In this document: positions 13,601-28,100 of the stretch, one piece after another
Position numbering within the stretch: the first letter of the stretch is position 1
How the letters are laid out: each line of letters begins with the position of its first letter
NCBI RefSeq assembly: GCF_001522545.3
Contig: NC_031768.1
Location: 113,995,861-114,059,860, forward strand
From: Parus major
Taxonomy: Eukaryota; Chordata; Aves; Passeriformes; Paridae
DNA: 64,000 bases
Direction of reading: 5' to 3'
The notes under the pieces: model-generated
The model's database searches: none
What the model saw: only the letters and a program-made list of their open reading frames with translations
What the model was told of the DNA's origin: nothing
Position numbers and translations under genes: made by a program

Positions 13601-16145
13601 CTTGAAACTGTGTTGTCTCATGTTTTCTATTCTCCTCACTGCTGGAAACTGTTCTGCGGTGATTTCTCACACAATGTTCAGTTCTTAGGGCTGCTGGCAA
13701 TGTGCTGCTGCAGTGTCTGTGACTGATAATATGTGTTAGAGGTTGGTAGCTTGGCTGTGTTACTGTCTCAGGATTGAAAAAAAAAGGGAAGCAGGAATGT
13801 CTGAAAGTCATGAGAGTTTGTTCAGTGGTGGCTGCCTTTCCTGTGCTCTGTCACCTTCTGAGCCTCTTCCATGGGATGCACTTGTTGCTTGTAGAGCGGC
13901 TGCACCTGAGATGTATCTTATTTCTTTAAAAATTATTTTAGCTCCAGTGTCTATGACTTTTTAATACCTGTTCTGAACTACTGTAGCAATGTTGCATAAG
14001 CTACTGGATGAACAGTTGAGAGAATGAAGAAAAAATAGTGTAAAATTTAGAGTGTAGCCGTAAGAGCCTGCCTTGGATTTGGGCTTTTCACAACTGGCCA
14101 ATTAAAGCCAAAAAACTACTTTAATTCTTTTATTTTGCTGTTGCAATATCACAAAGAAGAAGAAGAATAAAGAAGCTACCATTTAAATATAAAAGAAACC
14201 TCCTTAAAACTTTGTTTTTCAAATGAAGCTTTTCCGATGTGGGAATCCCACATCATGAACTGTTACATTGTTGGTGGACCCCTGCACACTGTACAACTCT
14301 TCCACCTTAGCAAGAAAAATGAGAATTGAAACACTGCTAAGCAGTGAAACGCAGCAGAACTTCTGAGAAACTTCCTCTGCTGTTTCATTCAAACTTGATT
14401 TGTAGTAGGCTTTGCTATGTCTATGCCCAGGTTCCCATGGTTCTAGTCTGTGATGCTCCAAACATGATGTGCGCTCTTTAGTTGAACATGAACATCTATC
14501 CTGTCCAGCATGTGCAGGGTTTGCAGAGGTTGGTGTAGGGTCAGGGTGGAGCAGGAGCATGTGAGAGAAGTGTTAGCGGGACAGGCAGAATGTTTCCTCT
14601 GCCTTGGTGAGGAGAGCCAGCTCTGTATGTACTGGAAGAATGAAGCGTGTTGCTATTTTGCCATGATTTTGTGATAACTTGCAATAGATAGAAGAGTTTG
14701 CTTTTTTCTCATTTTCAGGTGGTTCATAACAAAAATGTCAGCAAAACGCAGAAGGTACGTTTTTTCACTGCGGACGTGTTGCTTCGCATCGCTTCGCTGT
14801 ACTGTTGGAATGGGATTACTGATGTCAGCTCTGAGGATTTAAAGGTCTGGTCATTTATTTCTTTGTTACTCTTAGTCCTCATGCTGCCTTTATTCCCCCT
14901 CATCTCTCAGCCTACAGCTTTTGAAACACCTCGCAATTGCTCTGAGATTGATGAGATCAGAAAGAGGAACCTAATGAGCCTATTTTAAAAGAACCCCCAA
15001 ATTTCTGCTTCTTCTCACTGGGTTTTGGCTACAGATTTTTCACCTTCCTGTCTGTCCTCTTTTATTCCTCTACCAGATGCTTATGACCCTGCCACTCTGA
15101 CCCTGATATACTGTCAACACCTTTTGGAGGAGATCTGTTTCTCGTAGGTGTCTGCTTGGAGCTGTGCAAGTCTCTGAGCCCATTCATAAGCATGCATTTC
15201 AGTTCTGAATAATTTTAAGTTCTTACAATTCCTAGCAGAACCTGTAAATCATGTGATTCATGCTTTCCCAGCCTTGACAGTTGTCAAGTCTTCTCACCCA
15301 TAGGCATCTTGAGTTGTTCCAGATTTAGAAGATTAATGGAACCATAGAATCACAGAATGGCTTGGGTTGGAAGGGACCTTCTAGTCCTGAAGCTTCTCTT
15401 CTTAATCTGAACAAAAGCCAAACTTGCTTTCAGTATTTCTCTGAGAGGAGCCATATAAAATGTAGAGTGTAGTTGATACCTGTGATGCCAGATCTCACGT
15501 GACTTTTTTACTCCTTTTTGGTTTTTATAGGTGGCTCAGGGTTCTGAAGAGGTGGGAAAAGCAATGGTACGACAGCTTGTGCATAGTTTCTTAATGGACC
15601 TCTGCTGCTCTCTGAAACACGGCATAACATTCCATGATCCAAGTCTTGGAACTTCCGGCAAGTAAGTCACTGGACGGCTGGAATTGGCTGCGGATTTTTT
15701 GTTAGAAGCAAAAGAGACTAGTTATTGTGTCTGCCCTGAAATGTGTGGTATTAGTTGACTGTTAGTCATGCAGAAAATGTGGAGATAAATGAATTTCTTA
15801 CTTCTCTGAGTATAAACTCAGAAATTTTGCCAGGAGGGTGAGAGGTCTTGCTTTCAATTAACAGTTAGAGAAGCTGCAGAGTTCACATTCCATATAACGT
15901 ATTGAAATAAGGATTTCTTATTTAAAATATTTTTTTTTGTCTTCAACAGGGGAGGAAATTTGGTACTTCTGCACTTCCTGCTTGGTTTAAAAACTGCAAC
16001 AGAAGATGAAATGGTTGCTGATCTCGTGGTGAATATTCTCAAAGTATGCCCAGATTTATTGACTAGATACTTCAAGGAGACCCATTATTCCTTTGTTCCT
16101 AGAGTGAAGTCTGCTTGGATGGACAACATAAAGTTACTCAAGAAG
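7296..16145 (+). CDS. URB1: URB1 exons 1-9, N-terminal Npa1-type domain (residues 1-400)
   Basis: Exons: 7296-7434, 7677-7816, 9025-9176, 10707-10839, 12271-12367, 13503-13588, 14719-14844, 15531-15661 and 15950-16145. The first 30 residues are a basic, low-complexity tail (MAGKRNGEVGERSGEPAAKR), unlike the rest and probably disordered or nucleolar-targeting (inference). From about residue 80 the sequence is the conserved N-terminal domain of the Npa1/Urb1 family. Its matches to human include NNKYLPGLLKKICKQ, VHNKNVSKTQKVRFFT, LCCSLKHGITFHDPSLGT and VADLVVNILKVCPDLL. Exon 1 ends in phase 1 and all later joins keep the frame. Confidence 0.95.
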
Positions 16146-19100
16146 GTAAGAGTATGGATGATGGTAAAAAACCATACTTGGAGCAGGAGGCTCTATAAAC
16201 ATTTAAACTAAACTGGGAAAGAAGGAATTGGTGTAAGAAACAGTGGAAAATATCAAGTCAGTGACGTATTTTTTGAGATGCAGCAACATCAAAGCTGAGC
16301 TAGAAAAACCTTTTGTCCTTTGTGAATGTTCCACTGCCTCTTTGTTTAGCTTAAAATGGGCAAGGGGGATCTGGAATCTCTTGAAAGGGGATGGCCTTTA
16401 GCAGGGATGCTGGTTGCATACAGAGGGTCCATTTAGTTGAGTAGGAGTCTGGAGGATGCTCTGTAGCATTTTTGCATGAAAATTGACATTAAATATTGCC
16501 AGTACTTCGGGAAAGTCAAAACCCTCCTGCAAAATGGTTCCCAGAAGCAGCCATCTCTGGGACTGTATCAATGGGGGTTAAATTTTTCTTCTCTTTCAGA
16601 TCTATGAGGCTCAACCAGAGATCTCCAATTCTTTCAAGACTTCAGAATTCATTCCTCTTCCCAGATTGCTTTCTATGGTGATGGTAACAACAGTTCCTGC
16701 AGTGTGCAATAAAATGATGTTCAGCCAAGGGTTAAAGGTAAGAGCATTATTATTATTTCATGGCATTAGTATTACTTCAGAATTTCAGTGACTTTTCTGT
16801 CGCAGTTAGTGCTGTTTGATTTTAGTGTGTGATCATTCAAGAAATTCCTTAAGTTGGTTAATTACTTGTGTTTTGTATTGTCTGCCCCAGCATCATTCTG
16901 GCTTGGGGAAGCACTGGAAAATGAATTAAAACCACTAATATTGATTCCAGGTGCCTTCACGAGCACCAGTTCTGCCACTGTCCGCTAATGGTTTAGGCTG
17001 GGAATCTGAAAACCTAAGGATTCTTTACTGCTAGCCAAGATCTGGAAAGGAATTAATTCACTGACAAATTTTAACACAGATTCGGAGTACAGATTCTGTG
17101 CAAAGCATAACAGGAATTGGTGAAATGTCATTAATTCACCTCCTTCTTTTAGCTGCCCAGCACAGTGGTGAAGCACAGCATCCTGTCACTGGTATCCATG
17201 GTGCTGAGAAGAGCCCTGAGGAACATTGAGCACTGTTTGTCTGAGGAAACGTGGAAAAGGTCACAAATCTACACGCTGCCGGCAATGCAGGAGTTTGTGC
17301 AGCTCTACAGAGAAGCTGTCAGCAAGGTAGAAAGAAACTATTGGGGGCTGACAGGAGGCATTTTGCAGGCAGCAGACAACTCCTCTCCTCTGTACTTTCT
17401 CCTCAAGTGATTGCAGCCCAGGAGCCAGGAGATGGTATCCTGGGGGAGGATTAAATGGTGAGGTAGGAACCATTTGTGTTCGGTGGGAATGCAAATATAA
17501 TTCTGTGGTGAGATTTGTAACACTAATGGCTGTGTGCTGCAAATGGCTTCCAAGAGCAGGAAGCAAGTTCTCTTCCTGGTTCAAGTCAATGTAGCCAGCA
17601 GAGGTTACTCAGCAGTTACTAGACGGGAGAGCACTTGAGTTAAAAATATACCATAAGGAAGAGGAACCAAACAAATTTTTCACAGGAAATCTTTTCAATA
17701 AAATGTTCTTTCCGGTACTTATATTCTGCAGAAGTGGAAGTACGGTGCTTGATTGCACACAAGATCAATTCCAACCTTTGTGAAAAGCAGCAAATCTCCG
17801 TGTTTGGTGTTTGGGAATGTATTTCTCACAGGAGCTTTGTCTTAAAAAGGAGAGCTGTTACAATTTACCCTTTTTGCTTTTAGGTTTTACCAGACATGAA
17901 TAATATAGTGGCTGTCTGGCAGTCCCTTCTGAAGCAAGAGAGAGAGCACAACGATGGCCCAGAAGAGAAGAAGGAAGGTGACGTCTCCATTCTGAAGGCA
18001 GTGACCAAGACAAAAGTTGCTGAGCAGCATGGTAGGTAAAGCAGCTGAAGTTAAAGCTTCTTATCTCTTTGGGAATGGGTGTTGTGAAACCCTCATCCCA
18101 CCCTTAATTTCAGCAGAATCCACATCTCACTTGTTTATTTACTACTCATGTTTGCTTTGTTCAGTTCTTCAGGCTGTTGGAATTGCCTGAGAACACAGTT
18201 TAACATATAGGCTGCCACTGCTACTAGGTTAGGCAGCTTGACTTTGCTGTCCCAGGATCACAGAATGATTGAGGTTGGAAGGGGTCTCTATAAATCGTTT
18301 TGCCTGATATCTCTGTCTAAAGCTGGTAACCCAGGTCCATATTCACAGATCTTTTGAACATTTCCAAGGATTTCTTTGTGCAACCTGTGCGAGTGCTTCA
18401 TCATCCTCATAGTCTAAAAGTGTTTCCTGAGGCTCAGAGTGTTCCTGTGTTTCATCTTCTGGCACAAGGATGCTTCTGGGATGAGCCTGGCCCCATCCTC
18501 TTTGCCCTCCCACTTCAGGTGTTCGCACGCATTGCTGAGATGCCCCTAAGCCTTCTCTTCAGTCTGAGCAGTCCCAGCTCTCCCAGCCATTTCTCACAGG
18601 AGAGATGTTCTAGTCCCTTCACCGTTTTTGTGAGCCTTTGCTGGACTCTCTCCAGTGTGTCTGTGTTGTGGGGAGTCCAGGCCTGAGCACAACACTCCTG
18701 GTTTGGCCTCCCCAGTTCTGAGATGAGGGGAAGGAGCAGCTCCCAGGACCAGGACACTGAGGCCTTTGGATCCTTCCCTGGCAACCTGTTCTCTGCTTGG
18801 GTGGCCCCCAGGATGTAGTGGTAAATGGGGCTGCTCCTTCTCAGGCACAGGGCAGTGCTGTTCGTCTTATTGAACTAAGCCTTCCTGCCCTTGACATTTC
18901 CATGCTAGCAGTTGTTTCGCAGTCACAAAATAAAACTGGCAGGGAGACTGATACACCTGAAAAATAATGTTTGGAGAGATTTTTGTTCAAGTTCTTTTAG
19001 CAAGAGGTCATTTTTTTTTTTAGCAGTTAGTTACTGTGGCTACACAAATGCTTGTATTGATGTAACACAGGAGTGGAGTTACGAGTATTCAAGGAGGGGG

Positions 19101-22100
19101 AGAGGAATGGAGTGAAAGCCTTCAGTTTTCCTCTCTCAAAGCCAGTGTCCCTCCTGAAGGGCTTGCTTCCTCAGTCCCATTGCAGGAATGTTTCATGTTT
19201 CAGAATTGTCTGCATCTTGGCCAACGGCCTGTGAATTTTTCCTTGTAGGCTAGAGTTAAATCCACAACAGTTTTACCCTTCACAGGGCATATTCCACAGA
19301 GAGACTTGCTAGAGCAAAAGGCTTTTCAGTGGATGTCCTTCTCTGCCTCCCTTTGGGCAGCAAAATGTTGTAGGCACTGACAGTCCAAGGCTTGGAAGCC
19401 ACTGGAGCAGTTAATTTCTGTAGGACTGTATCTGTAGTTCCTCAGCATTCTGAGGTGGTAATGCTGTGTCACTTGCTCCCAGTTCATCTTTTACAGCTTT
19501 ATTTGCATTGTGGCCACGTGAGAATTCTTTTCTAATGGGAGCTGAGACTCAGGCAAACAAAATTCATCCATGGCATTCATCCAGTTCTTCCTAACTCCCT
19601 GAGGGAGACCAAGTTAACAGGAAAAAATCAGGTGTTAAATGTTTTGGCCCGTGTACTTTGCTTCCTTTCATTAATGACTGGATAACAAGTAGTAGCCTTT
19701 ATGCCTCCTCATGTTACAACTGTAATTTGAGATGGCTTTTCCTAGGAAGTAAACAGTTGTCTTAAGTGCTCTTGGTGTTTCTTTCATACATGTATTTGTT
19801 GTCTACCTTTTGTCAAGAGCTTACACTGAGAAAGTATGATTTTGAAAGGGGAGAGGGAAGGGAAGAAGTTTTTAACTGAAATAATAAATTTGCAACAAAC
19901 TGTAGTGTACTGTCTCCTGCACTTCCCCAGCCAAGCCTACCTGATACTAGCTAAAAGTAGTGTCCCCAGAAATGAGCAGCATATAGTTTCCTTCACTTTT
20001 TCTTGTTGTTCAGCCTTAAATTAAGCATCAGCGGGACTGGTGGGAATCTTACAGTGAGTATTCAGATGTGCAGATTGTGTTTTATACGTGTAAGCACTTC
20101 TGAGTTGAATTAGAAACAGCAGCTATCAATCTAAGCACTGAATAAGTGGATTTAGTTTTAAAGAATTTAAATAGGCATGCTGGGGAAGGAAATTGGAAAT
20201 TCTATGGGTGATCTTGTTGGGAAGATAGCAGGTCATTTTCTAAGTAAGTCTGCTGGAAATACAGTTATTAATTCTCATGCTGGGTAGTGGAGGGTGTGAC
20301 ACTGCGCTCTTACTATGAAGGAAGAAGAAACTAATTATGGAAACCATTTGTTTTGGTTCAGATGATGCTGAGACGCTGCTTCTGAAAGCTGCACTGCTTC
20401 AGGTCATATGTCTTTATCAGAAGGTTGTGCCCCACTTGGTAGCACAGAGCAACTTCGATTTCAGCAAGCTGCTGAAAGGTATGTGATGGGTATTTGTATT
20501 GCCTCCTCTGTTTTCTCTGTCTGCCAAGTCCACAGCAAACAGGAATGTTTACTTTTCTGTGGAGATAAAAAGCTGTTTTCTAAAAGTAGCCCATTTTAGT
20601 TTCTCCATTGTGTTGGCGTTTATTGTTGCTGATTCTGCAGTGCTCTGGCACTGTTAAATTCCATAGCTGCTTTGCCACACTCACCTGTACTCTAGTCTTT
20701 CTCTCTGTGTGTCATATTCTTGGAAGTGTTTGGCCTTCGTGGGCTTTGAGCTCTAATTTTTCTGAGGAAGGCTTATCTCCAGCTCTTAATGAGGTTTCTT
20801 CTAGCCCTCTACCAACAGTCCACTGTCAGTAAGTTATTTCCAAACTCTTACTAGCTGCAATCCTTTTGAACAGGATAGCTCACAGAAAGTTTGGGGTGGG
20901 GGTGAGGAGCAGCACCTTCCAGTCTGCCAGTGTCCTCTGAAAGATCTTGTAATAGAGATTTGGCCTTGTTAGAGTCCAATAGGACAGAGCCCTGGAGGGC
21001 CGAGAGGCCTTAGAATGCTGGCTGATATCCAAGGACCACTGCCTCCAAGCTGCAAGTTCTGAAGAGGAAGAAATTGGGGAAAAAATGCCAGGAGGTTTCC
21101 ATGGATGGATAAGGAGCTGATGAGCAAAATCACAGGGAACAAAAAAAATGTTTTGAGGAGGTAGAAGTGAGGACAGGTGGCCTAGGATGGCGTGGGAGGG
21201 AGGAATGTAGGGGAGTTGTATGGGAAGCTAGGGATAGGGTTTGGAATGCTAAGGCTCAGTTAGAGCTGAGTCTGGCCAGGGATGTCAAAGACAATGGGAA
21301 GGGCTTCCATAGGTATATTGCCAACAAATGAAAGCCCAGGGCTGATGTGGGCCCTCTCCAGAAGGAAACAGGTAAGCTGACTACCCTGGACATGAGGAAG
21401 GCTGAGGTTGTCAGTGATTTCTGTGTCTCAGCCTTCAATGGCAGGTTCTCTAGCCAGGCTTCCCATGTTGAGAAAGGCAAATGCCAGGACTGGGAGACTG
21501 AAGATCCTGAGCCCACTGTCAGAGAGGATCAGGTTCAATCCAAGCTTTGGAACCTGAATGTGCTCAGGTCCATGGGATCTGATAAGATATGTCCACAGGC
21601 CCTGAGGGAACTGACAGAGGAAGTGGTTAATCGACTACCCGTCGTACTTGGGAATTTGTGGCAGTCTGGTTAAGTTCCCACTGGATACACAGCCCTCATT
21701 TTTAGAAAGGAGAAAATGGAAGACCCAAGGAGCTACAGACTAGTCAGTCTCACTTCTGTGCTGGGCAAGATCACGGAGCAGATTCTCCTAGAAACTCTGC
21801 TAAGGAATATGGAAAATACAGAGGTGGTTGGTGACAACCAACATGACTTCACTAAGGGCAAATCATGCCTGACAAATTTGGGAAGGTCCTCCAGTAGTCC
21901 TTGTACAATCGATACAGCCATGTACAGCTGAGACTGAGGGAGAAAGCAAAGGGTTGATTTGGCATCACTGCTCTCTGTGGACCACCCAGCTCGAGCAGCT
22001 ATCTGTGTGTTAGGCAGGGCCTGGGATGTGTAAGGATGTGACTTACATAAATGCCTTAATTAACCTGTCGGAGAAAAAGGGACTTTAAACAAAATCCCTC

Positions 22101-25100
22101 TCTAAATCAACTGTCTCATGCATGAGGTTTTTCCTCCGTCTGTCTAAGCACGTTTAATCAATTTTTGGTGACTCACCAGATCACATAAACCTTGTTTATC
22201 CCTTAATTTCTTTCACTGGCCTGCTTACTTTAAACTGGACAAAAGGCAGGACATGTTTTTTTGAGGCAGAAATCTCTTTGTGGGTCTGTTGGGTACATTA
22301 TGAAATAATAAAGTCAAACAGGCTGGAAAATAAAGTGTCATTCTCAAACAAATGTAATGAAATTAGTCTGGGTATTGATTTTGAAGAGAGATAATGATGG
22401 TGTAAAAGAATCATAAGACTTTGTTTTCTCAGATGTGTCAGTGTGAGAATTCTGTTGCTCCTTCTGATTACCCTGATGGAAACCTGGACACCAGAGGCAC
22501 CACGTTTTTCTAGCTTGTAGCAGTATGTTCTTTAAATAGGTGGTGGAGTTTTATTATATGGTCTTACTGTTGGATTGCCTTGGTGTTGACTGTTTAAAGT
22601 GTAATGTTTTTTCTCTAATGTGAACCACGAAGATCCTACACAGGCTCCAAGAAGCTCGGGCACCAGTGCTTTTTGCAGCTGAAATCTCCGTGTAACTTAC
22701 CTGCAGGTCAGGTGTGGGCAGCTCAAGTTCAAGTTTTGGTCGCGCTGCCAGAGCTCCATGCCCTGTGACAGAATAAGTGAGGTTATGCCTGAGCTGGTGA
22801 TAACAGTGATGCAGGGAGAGACATGAGTGTGAAGTTCCATTGTCAGGAGCAAATATTGTCGTGGTGTAATCATTAAGATTTCCTGTTGACTTAAATTCTG
22901 TATTTTGCTTTTGAGTTATCCGTCCTTTGTACTGCCTGTAGATTACAGCTTTTCAGGGTTGCTAAGACTGATCAAAGAGATTTTATATTCCCATGCGTGA
23001 CCAATGGTTTCTGCTGGAGTCAGGTGATGGAATCTCCCTCTGGGTAGGCCAGCCTTAGTTGCAGTGTGTCTGGGGATACGAAGATCTGTGAATTGCCAGC
23101 TTGTCTCACAGTTGTTTTAAACCCTAAAACATGAGTGTCCTGAGATCTCAGGAAGATGGACCAAACTGAAGTTGGTTTCTTGCTTTCACACCTCAGGCAT
23201 AGTCACTGAAAAGGGCCTGCGGGAGGAGGTCCCTCCTCTTCTTCAGCACCATATCCTGAAAGTGGCTTTGGAACTTCCTGCAAACAAATTTGCCTGGTTC
23301 AGAATACAGGTAAGAGGCTGATGCAAATTTATGTTTCCTTGGTCTGTTGTCCTCAAATCTTTCCATTTGGCATGGCCTAGTTTTACATTACTCCAGAATT
23401 TTAGGAGGTGACCCTTTTGTAAAACAAACAGGAATTACAGTCTTACAGCAATAGTGAAAAATCTTTTTTGAGCTGAAAGGTGTTTTACAAGGACAACATT
23501 TTTTGCCTCCCTGATGAACATAGAAGGTTCCTGTAGCTCTTTGTGTCTCTGGAGAGGAGCACAAGTAAGAATGTGCTGTTTTCCACTTGTCTTGAAAGCC
23601 TGAAGTTGCAAATCAGGGAAATGAGCCACTGATGGGAGCTGTCCCACCCCTTCCCAAGGAAAATTCCAGCATTTTTGAATGCTCTCCATAATTAGTGGAA
23701 ACCATCAGGGCCCCAGCTCTCTTTTTTACTGCAGTCTTGTAAAATAAGAACTGTCAAGAGTTTACTTGTCATGTCAGGAGAAAGGAGTGGACCTGGCTTT
23801 GAGGAGAAGCAGAGATGCCCGTGGGGTGTGGTAGCAGGGATAGATGTGGAATGATTGGGGAATAAAATATGATTGATGAGGGAGGTGGCTTTGTCTTGGG
23901 TCCTTGTAGTAGTTGGAGTTTCTCTTACTGGTTTTCCAGGAAAAGTGTTCACTTTCCAGGAAAGCATTTTACAGGTGGGTACAATGATTCTGGCTCATTG
24001 AATGCAAAGCAGTGTAAATCTTCCCATTCGTTTCTGGCCTTGGGATTTTTGGGCAGGTCTATAAAATAGCATACTTACCTTACATATGAGTCTCAGTGCA
24101 ACATAGTCCTTTACAGTGTTGTGGTAGCAGAGAAATTTTAATATATTTTTCTTGTAGGACATCTCTGAGACAGAGAAGATTCGTGGTGAAAAATCAGTCT
24201 TCTATTTACTGATGAAAATGTTTGTTACAAGTACCCATTCTCATCTGAAGATTTCCACCAAAAAATTAATCATCAAGGTAAGCATTTGAATTGAAATATC
24301 AGGATATTCACTATATCCCACTGGTCTGAAATTTCAGGATTGTAAAATTTTTTCTTAAACCAGATGCCTTTACTGCATGGTTGTGTGGTCAACAGAGTCT
24401 CCTTTCCTGTTTCCTGTGACTGTTGTTGAAATTTGCTGTCAGATAACTGGCCATTAACTAAATATTTTATGGCAGTAAATGATGTGAACTGACTTTCCTG
24501 CAGCAGTTGATGAAAGAGTAAGGAAAATGTCTTTAATGTTTGCACACACCCCAAGGCTGAATTAATTCTGACACTGTAATAAATCAATGTAGTTTGTGCC
24601 TGCAAAGGTCTTGACATTGATCAAGAAGATATTCCTTTTGATTTTTATTTTTTATCATTGTTTATTTAATCTGTACTTCAGCACTCCAGCCTTGCGTAAG
24701 CCTTTGCTGGTTTGCTCTGGCCCTGCAGAATGGTTCTCTGTGTTACTGTCTGATGCAAGCTTTGATGCAAGGAGTACTTTTCGTCTTAAAAAATTCATTA
24801 AAATCCCCTTCTGTACATTTAAATTAGCTATTTAAGTTCTCTGAAAAACTGGTCAACTCCAAGTCCACAAGACACCAGAGGCTGTTGTTTTTAGCATTTT
24901 ATTAAAAGAAGACATCTCTTAGTTATCTAAGCAGGGGTAGAGATTTACATTAGGGATAAATACAACCAAACTGTCCTGCCAAGGGAAAATCCAGGAAGCT
25001 CTGCTGGCCCTGGATAGGGCTCCTTATGCCATATCCTGCAGTCTTCATGGCACACAAGTTTGTTCCCAGCTTTGTGCATTGAATTTTTGCATTTAGGTCA

Positions 25101-28100
25101 AATCACAGAGTGCTATGGTAATAGTCAGCCCACCAGACCAAAGTTACAGTGATTGAATTAGGGTTTAGTTGCCCTTGATCCTTGCAAGGGATTAAAGGCA
25201 GGTTCACTTGGTCTCCAAGTGAACATTCCCAGTAATGAATGTCTCAACCAAAAGCTGCTCAAATTGTGCAGTTTTTCTGGTGGTTTTGGATTTCTTTTGC
25301 CAAGTGGGAACATGGACTGCCTGACTTGTTCTTGTGTCCACTTTGCACTTCAGTCCATTGGACTTTCTCTGAAGGGAATGCAGGAACAGGGAAGTTAGGG
25401 CACTTATGTCAGCAAAAGGCTGCTAAAAATAGATGGTAAGGACTTCTTTTTCTACACAGTGCCGTGTAACTGAAGGCTTGTTTTTGGATTTGACATTCTG
25501 TTCCTGCGTGTTTTTTGTGAGAGCTGCATTTCTACTTCAAGACTCTGCCAAAAATAGTCAGTTATATTAAAATGAATCCTTTTTCCTTATTTTTATTTAA
25601 ATTAATTCCCCTGTCAGATTCATGTAAGCAGCAGTTATTTTTAGAGTTGCTGGTGTTGTACACAGAGTAAACGTAGAACAAATGAGTTGAGATAGCTTCC
25701 TTTTATGTGTTGAGAGGAGCAAAGGCACAGATTCATCCTGTGTAATTGCAGTCGTTTTATGTAGGTGCCAGTCAGGAAGCTGGGCAAGGTTTCCTCTCTT
25801 GTTGAGTTAGGCGCAGGGAGTTTACCGTGGTGTCATTCCAATTCCTTCCTCTTCTCTTCTCCTTCCTTCTTTCTTGCTTAGAGCTGGAGCACCAAGTTCC
25901 TAGTTTGGGTGCCTGAGGTCAGGGCCTGAATTTAGAGAGCAGGAAAGTAGGGGGAAAATGTCTAGATATGTCAAAGCCTGTCTCTTTGTTCGTGGTATAT
26001 CTGGATCTACCTCACTGCCCCCAGCAACTTGCACTTACCTCTGGACTTTGCTGTGGTCACAACCCACTGCTCATTTATGTGACTGTTTATCCATCTGCCT
26101 AATTGTTTTAATTACAAGTAGCCTGATTTAGGTTTAACTTAGTAATACAAGCTAAGTCTTTTATGTTAGATCAGTAGTTTTCTAGAACTCCCCTCCAGGC
26201 TATTTTTAAAGCACTTTGTTTTTTTCTGCCTGTGATGATACAAAGATGTACAACCCTCTGAAAGCAGTATAACTTGCTTTCCAGAAATTACAGAAGTAAG
26301 ATTTTCATTGTCCACTATACAGTTGGAGTCCCCCTAGTGGGTGGGAATAAGGCCTCTTGAACTGAGGGCGTAAGGAGGGTGACAGATACTTCTCTTCATC
26401 TACCTGCTCTTCTTTTCTTTCCCAAAAGAAGAAATCATGAAGATACTATACAAAAAGATCTGTATCTCTTGGGATTTTGTATCTGTGGTGTTTTGAGGTT
26501 TATTTACACACCTCCCCCTTTGTTTCCTGGACAGGTTTTACGTGACAGTGGAGTGTTTGAGTACACATGGAAGGAACTTTCAATTTGGCTGGAACACTTG
26601 GATAATGCAAAAGAAGACCAAAAGGAAGCAGTGATTCGGTTTTTGGAAAGGGTAACAGTGTTCAAATTAGCTGGATAAACAATGCAAAGAATAGTGCTAG
26701 TGGAAACTAGAGATTTGGTTGCTATTGTTGAGAAACCTGTCAAGGACCAGTGAATGAATTCTGAGAAAAGCCTTGTTTGGGATTCTTTATACAGAGATGG
26801 CATCGTTCTTGTCTTGAATGGGAGGACATCAAAAAGATCAGTTGTTACTACAGCATTGTTGGTGTAAGGGTAGAGTGTTGTATGTGGGGGTAGCTTTTAT
26901 CTCCTCTTTAGGTGCCAAAGTTATCAGACCTCAGTAAACTGTGATCTTTAACAAGGAAAGCTGACACTTCCTGTTTATTCTTCAGGATGTTGAATGCCCA
27001 GTGCTTCATTTCCAGTGTGGTCTCCCTAGGGACTCAGTCTGTGGTAGCAATCTAGATGCCAAATTGCAGTGGACATTTTTTTTTTCCCCATCAGTGTCCT
27101 CTGTAGAGCAGGAATCATAGACAGAATCCTGCAGAAGCGATATGGAAGTTGTCCTCCTAAAACCTGCCCAACTTCCAACCACTTTTAGCACATGGTCTTA
27201 ACAACATATGGTTCCCCTACCCTTGACAGCCAGTGCACTTACCTTTCTCTCCACCTTTGCTGACAGATCCTGCTGAAGCTGGTGACAAACCCCTATCCCT
27301 ACACTGACAAGGCAGCAGACCTGCTTCAGGAAGCCAGCATGCTCCAGGTCGCTATGTTTAAACAGGACTCTGATAACATCAGCATCCCTGTCTCTCACAT
27401 AGATGGTATGTGGTAACCCCTCAGCAACAGAATTCCATGATGTGGGGCTACATATTCTAGCTCTAATGAGCAAACTGGGGATGGAAAACTATAGAAATCC
27501 TGTTAAGTAAGAACCTCCAGGATTTAGCCTTCCACATGTACTTGGTATCAGAAGTCAGAATTGCAGTTACCACTTCATCACCAGAAGTAATTCCTGATGT
27601 GGTTGTGCCACTTTAACAGTATTTGAAATCTGTCTTTATGCTCTTGCAGCAGCATTTTCAAACTAAAATGGAAATGTAGTCCTTCTGCCTGGGGCTGTTC
27701 ACAGAACCATGGAATCCCAGAATGGTTTGGATGGGAAAGCACCTTAAAGCTCATCCAGTTCCACCCCTGTCATGAGCAGGGACACCTTTCAGTAGCCCAG
27801 AGTGCTCCAAGCCCTGTCCAGACTGTCTTTGGACACTTGCAGGGATCCAGGGGCAGCCACAGCTTCTCTGAGCACCCTGTGCTGGACAGCAGCATTGAAA
27901 GGCAGAGAGAAGTTCAGCTGTGATTTTTGTGTTGTGTTAGCATTGTATTGTGTGACAAATGTGGCTTTCGTCCTTTTAGTGATTATTTTTTGAGGAATTA
28001 AAAAGATGCCTTGTATTCCTGGAGTGTTGCATTCTACCTCTGTTGTTTTTCCAGTTAGTCTGGATCCTCTGCTTAGATCTTTTCTTCACTTATTAGATGT

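Noticed and set aside
21347..21931. Apparent coding frames with reverse-transcriptase similarity
   Set aside because: They are broken remnants of a CR1 LINE inside a URB1 intron, not a host gene.
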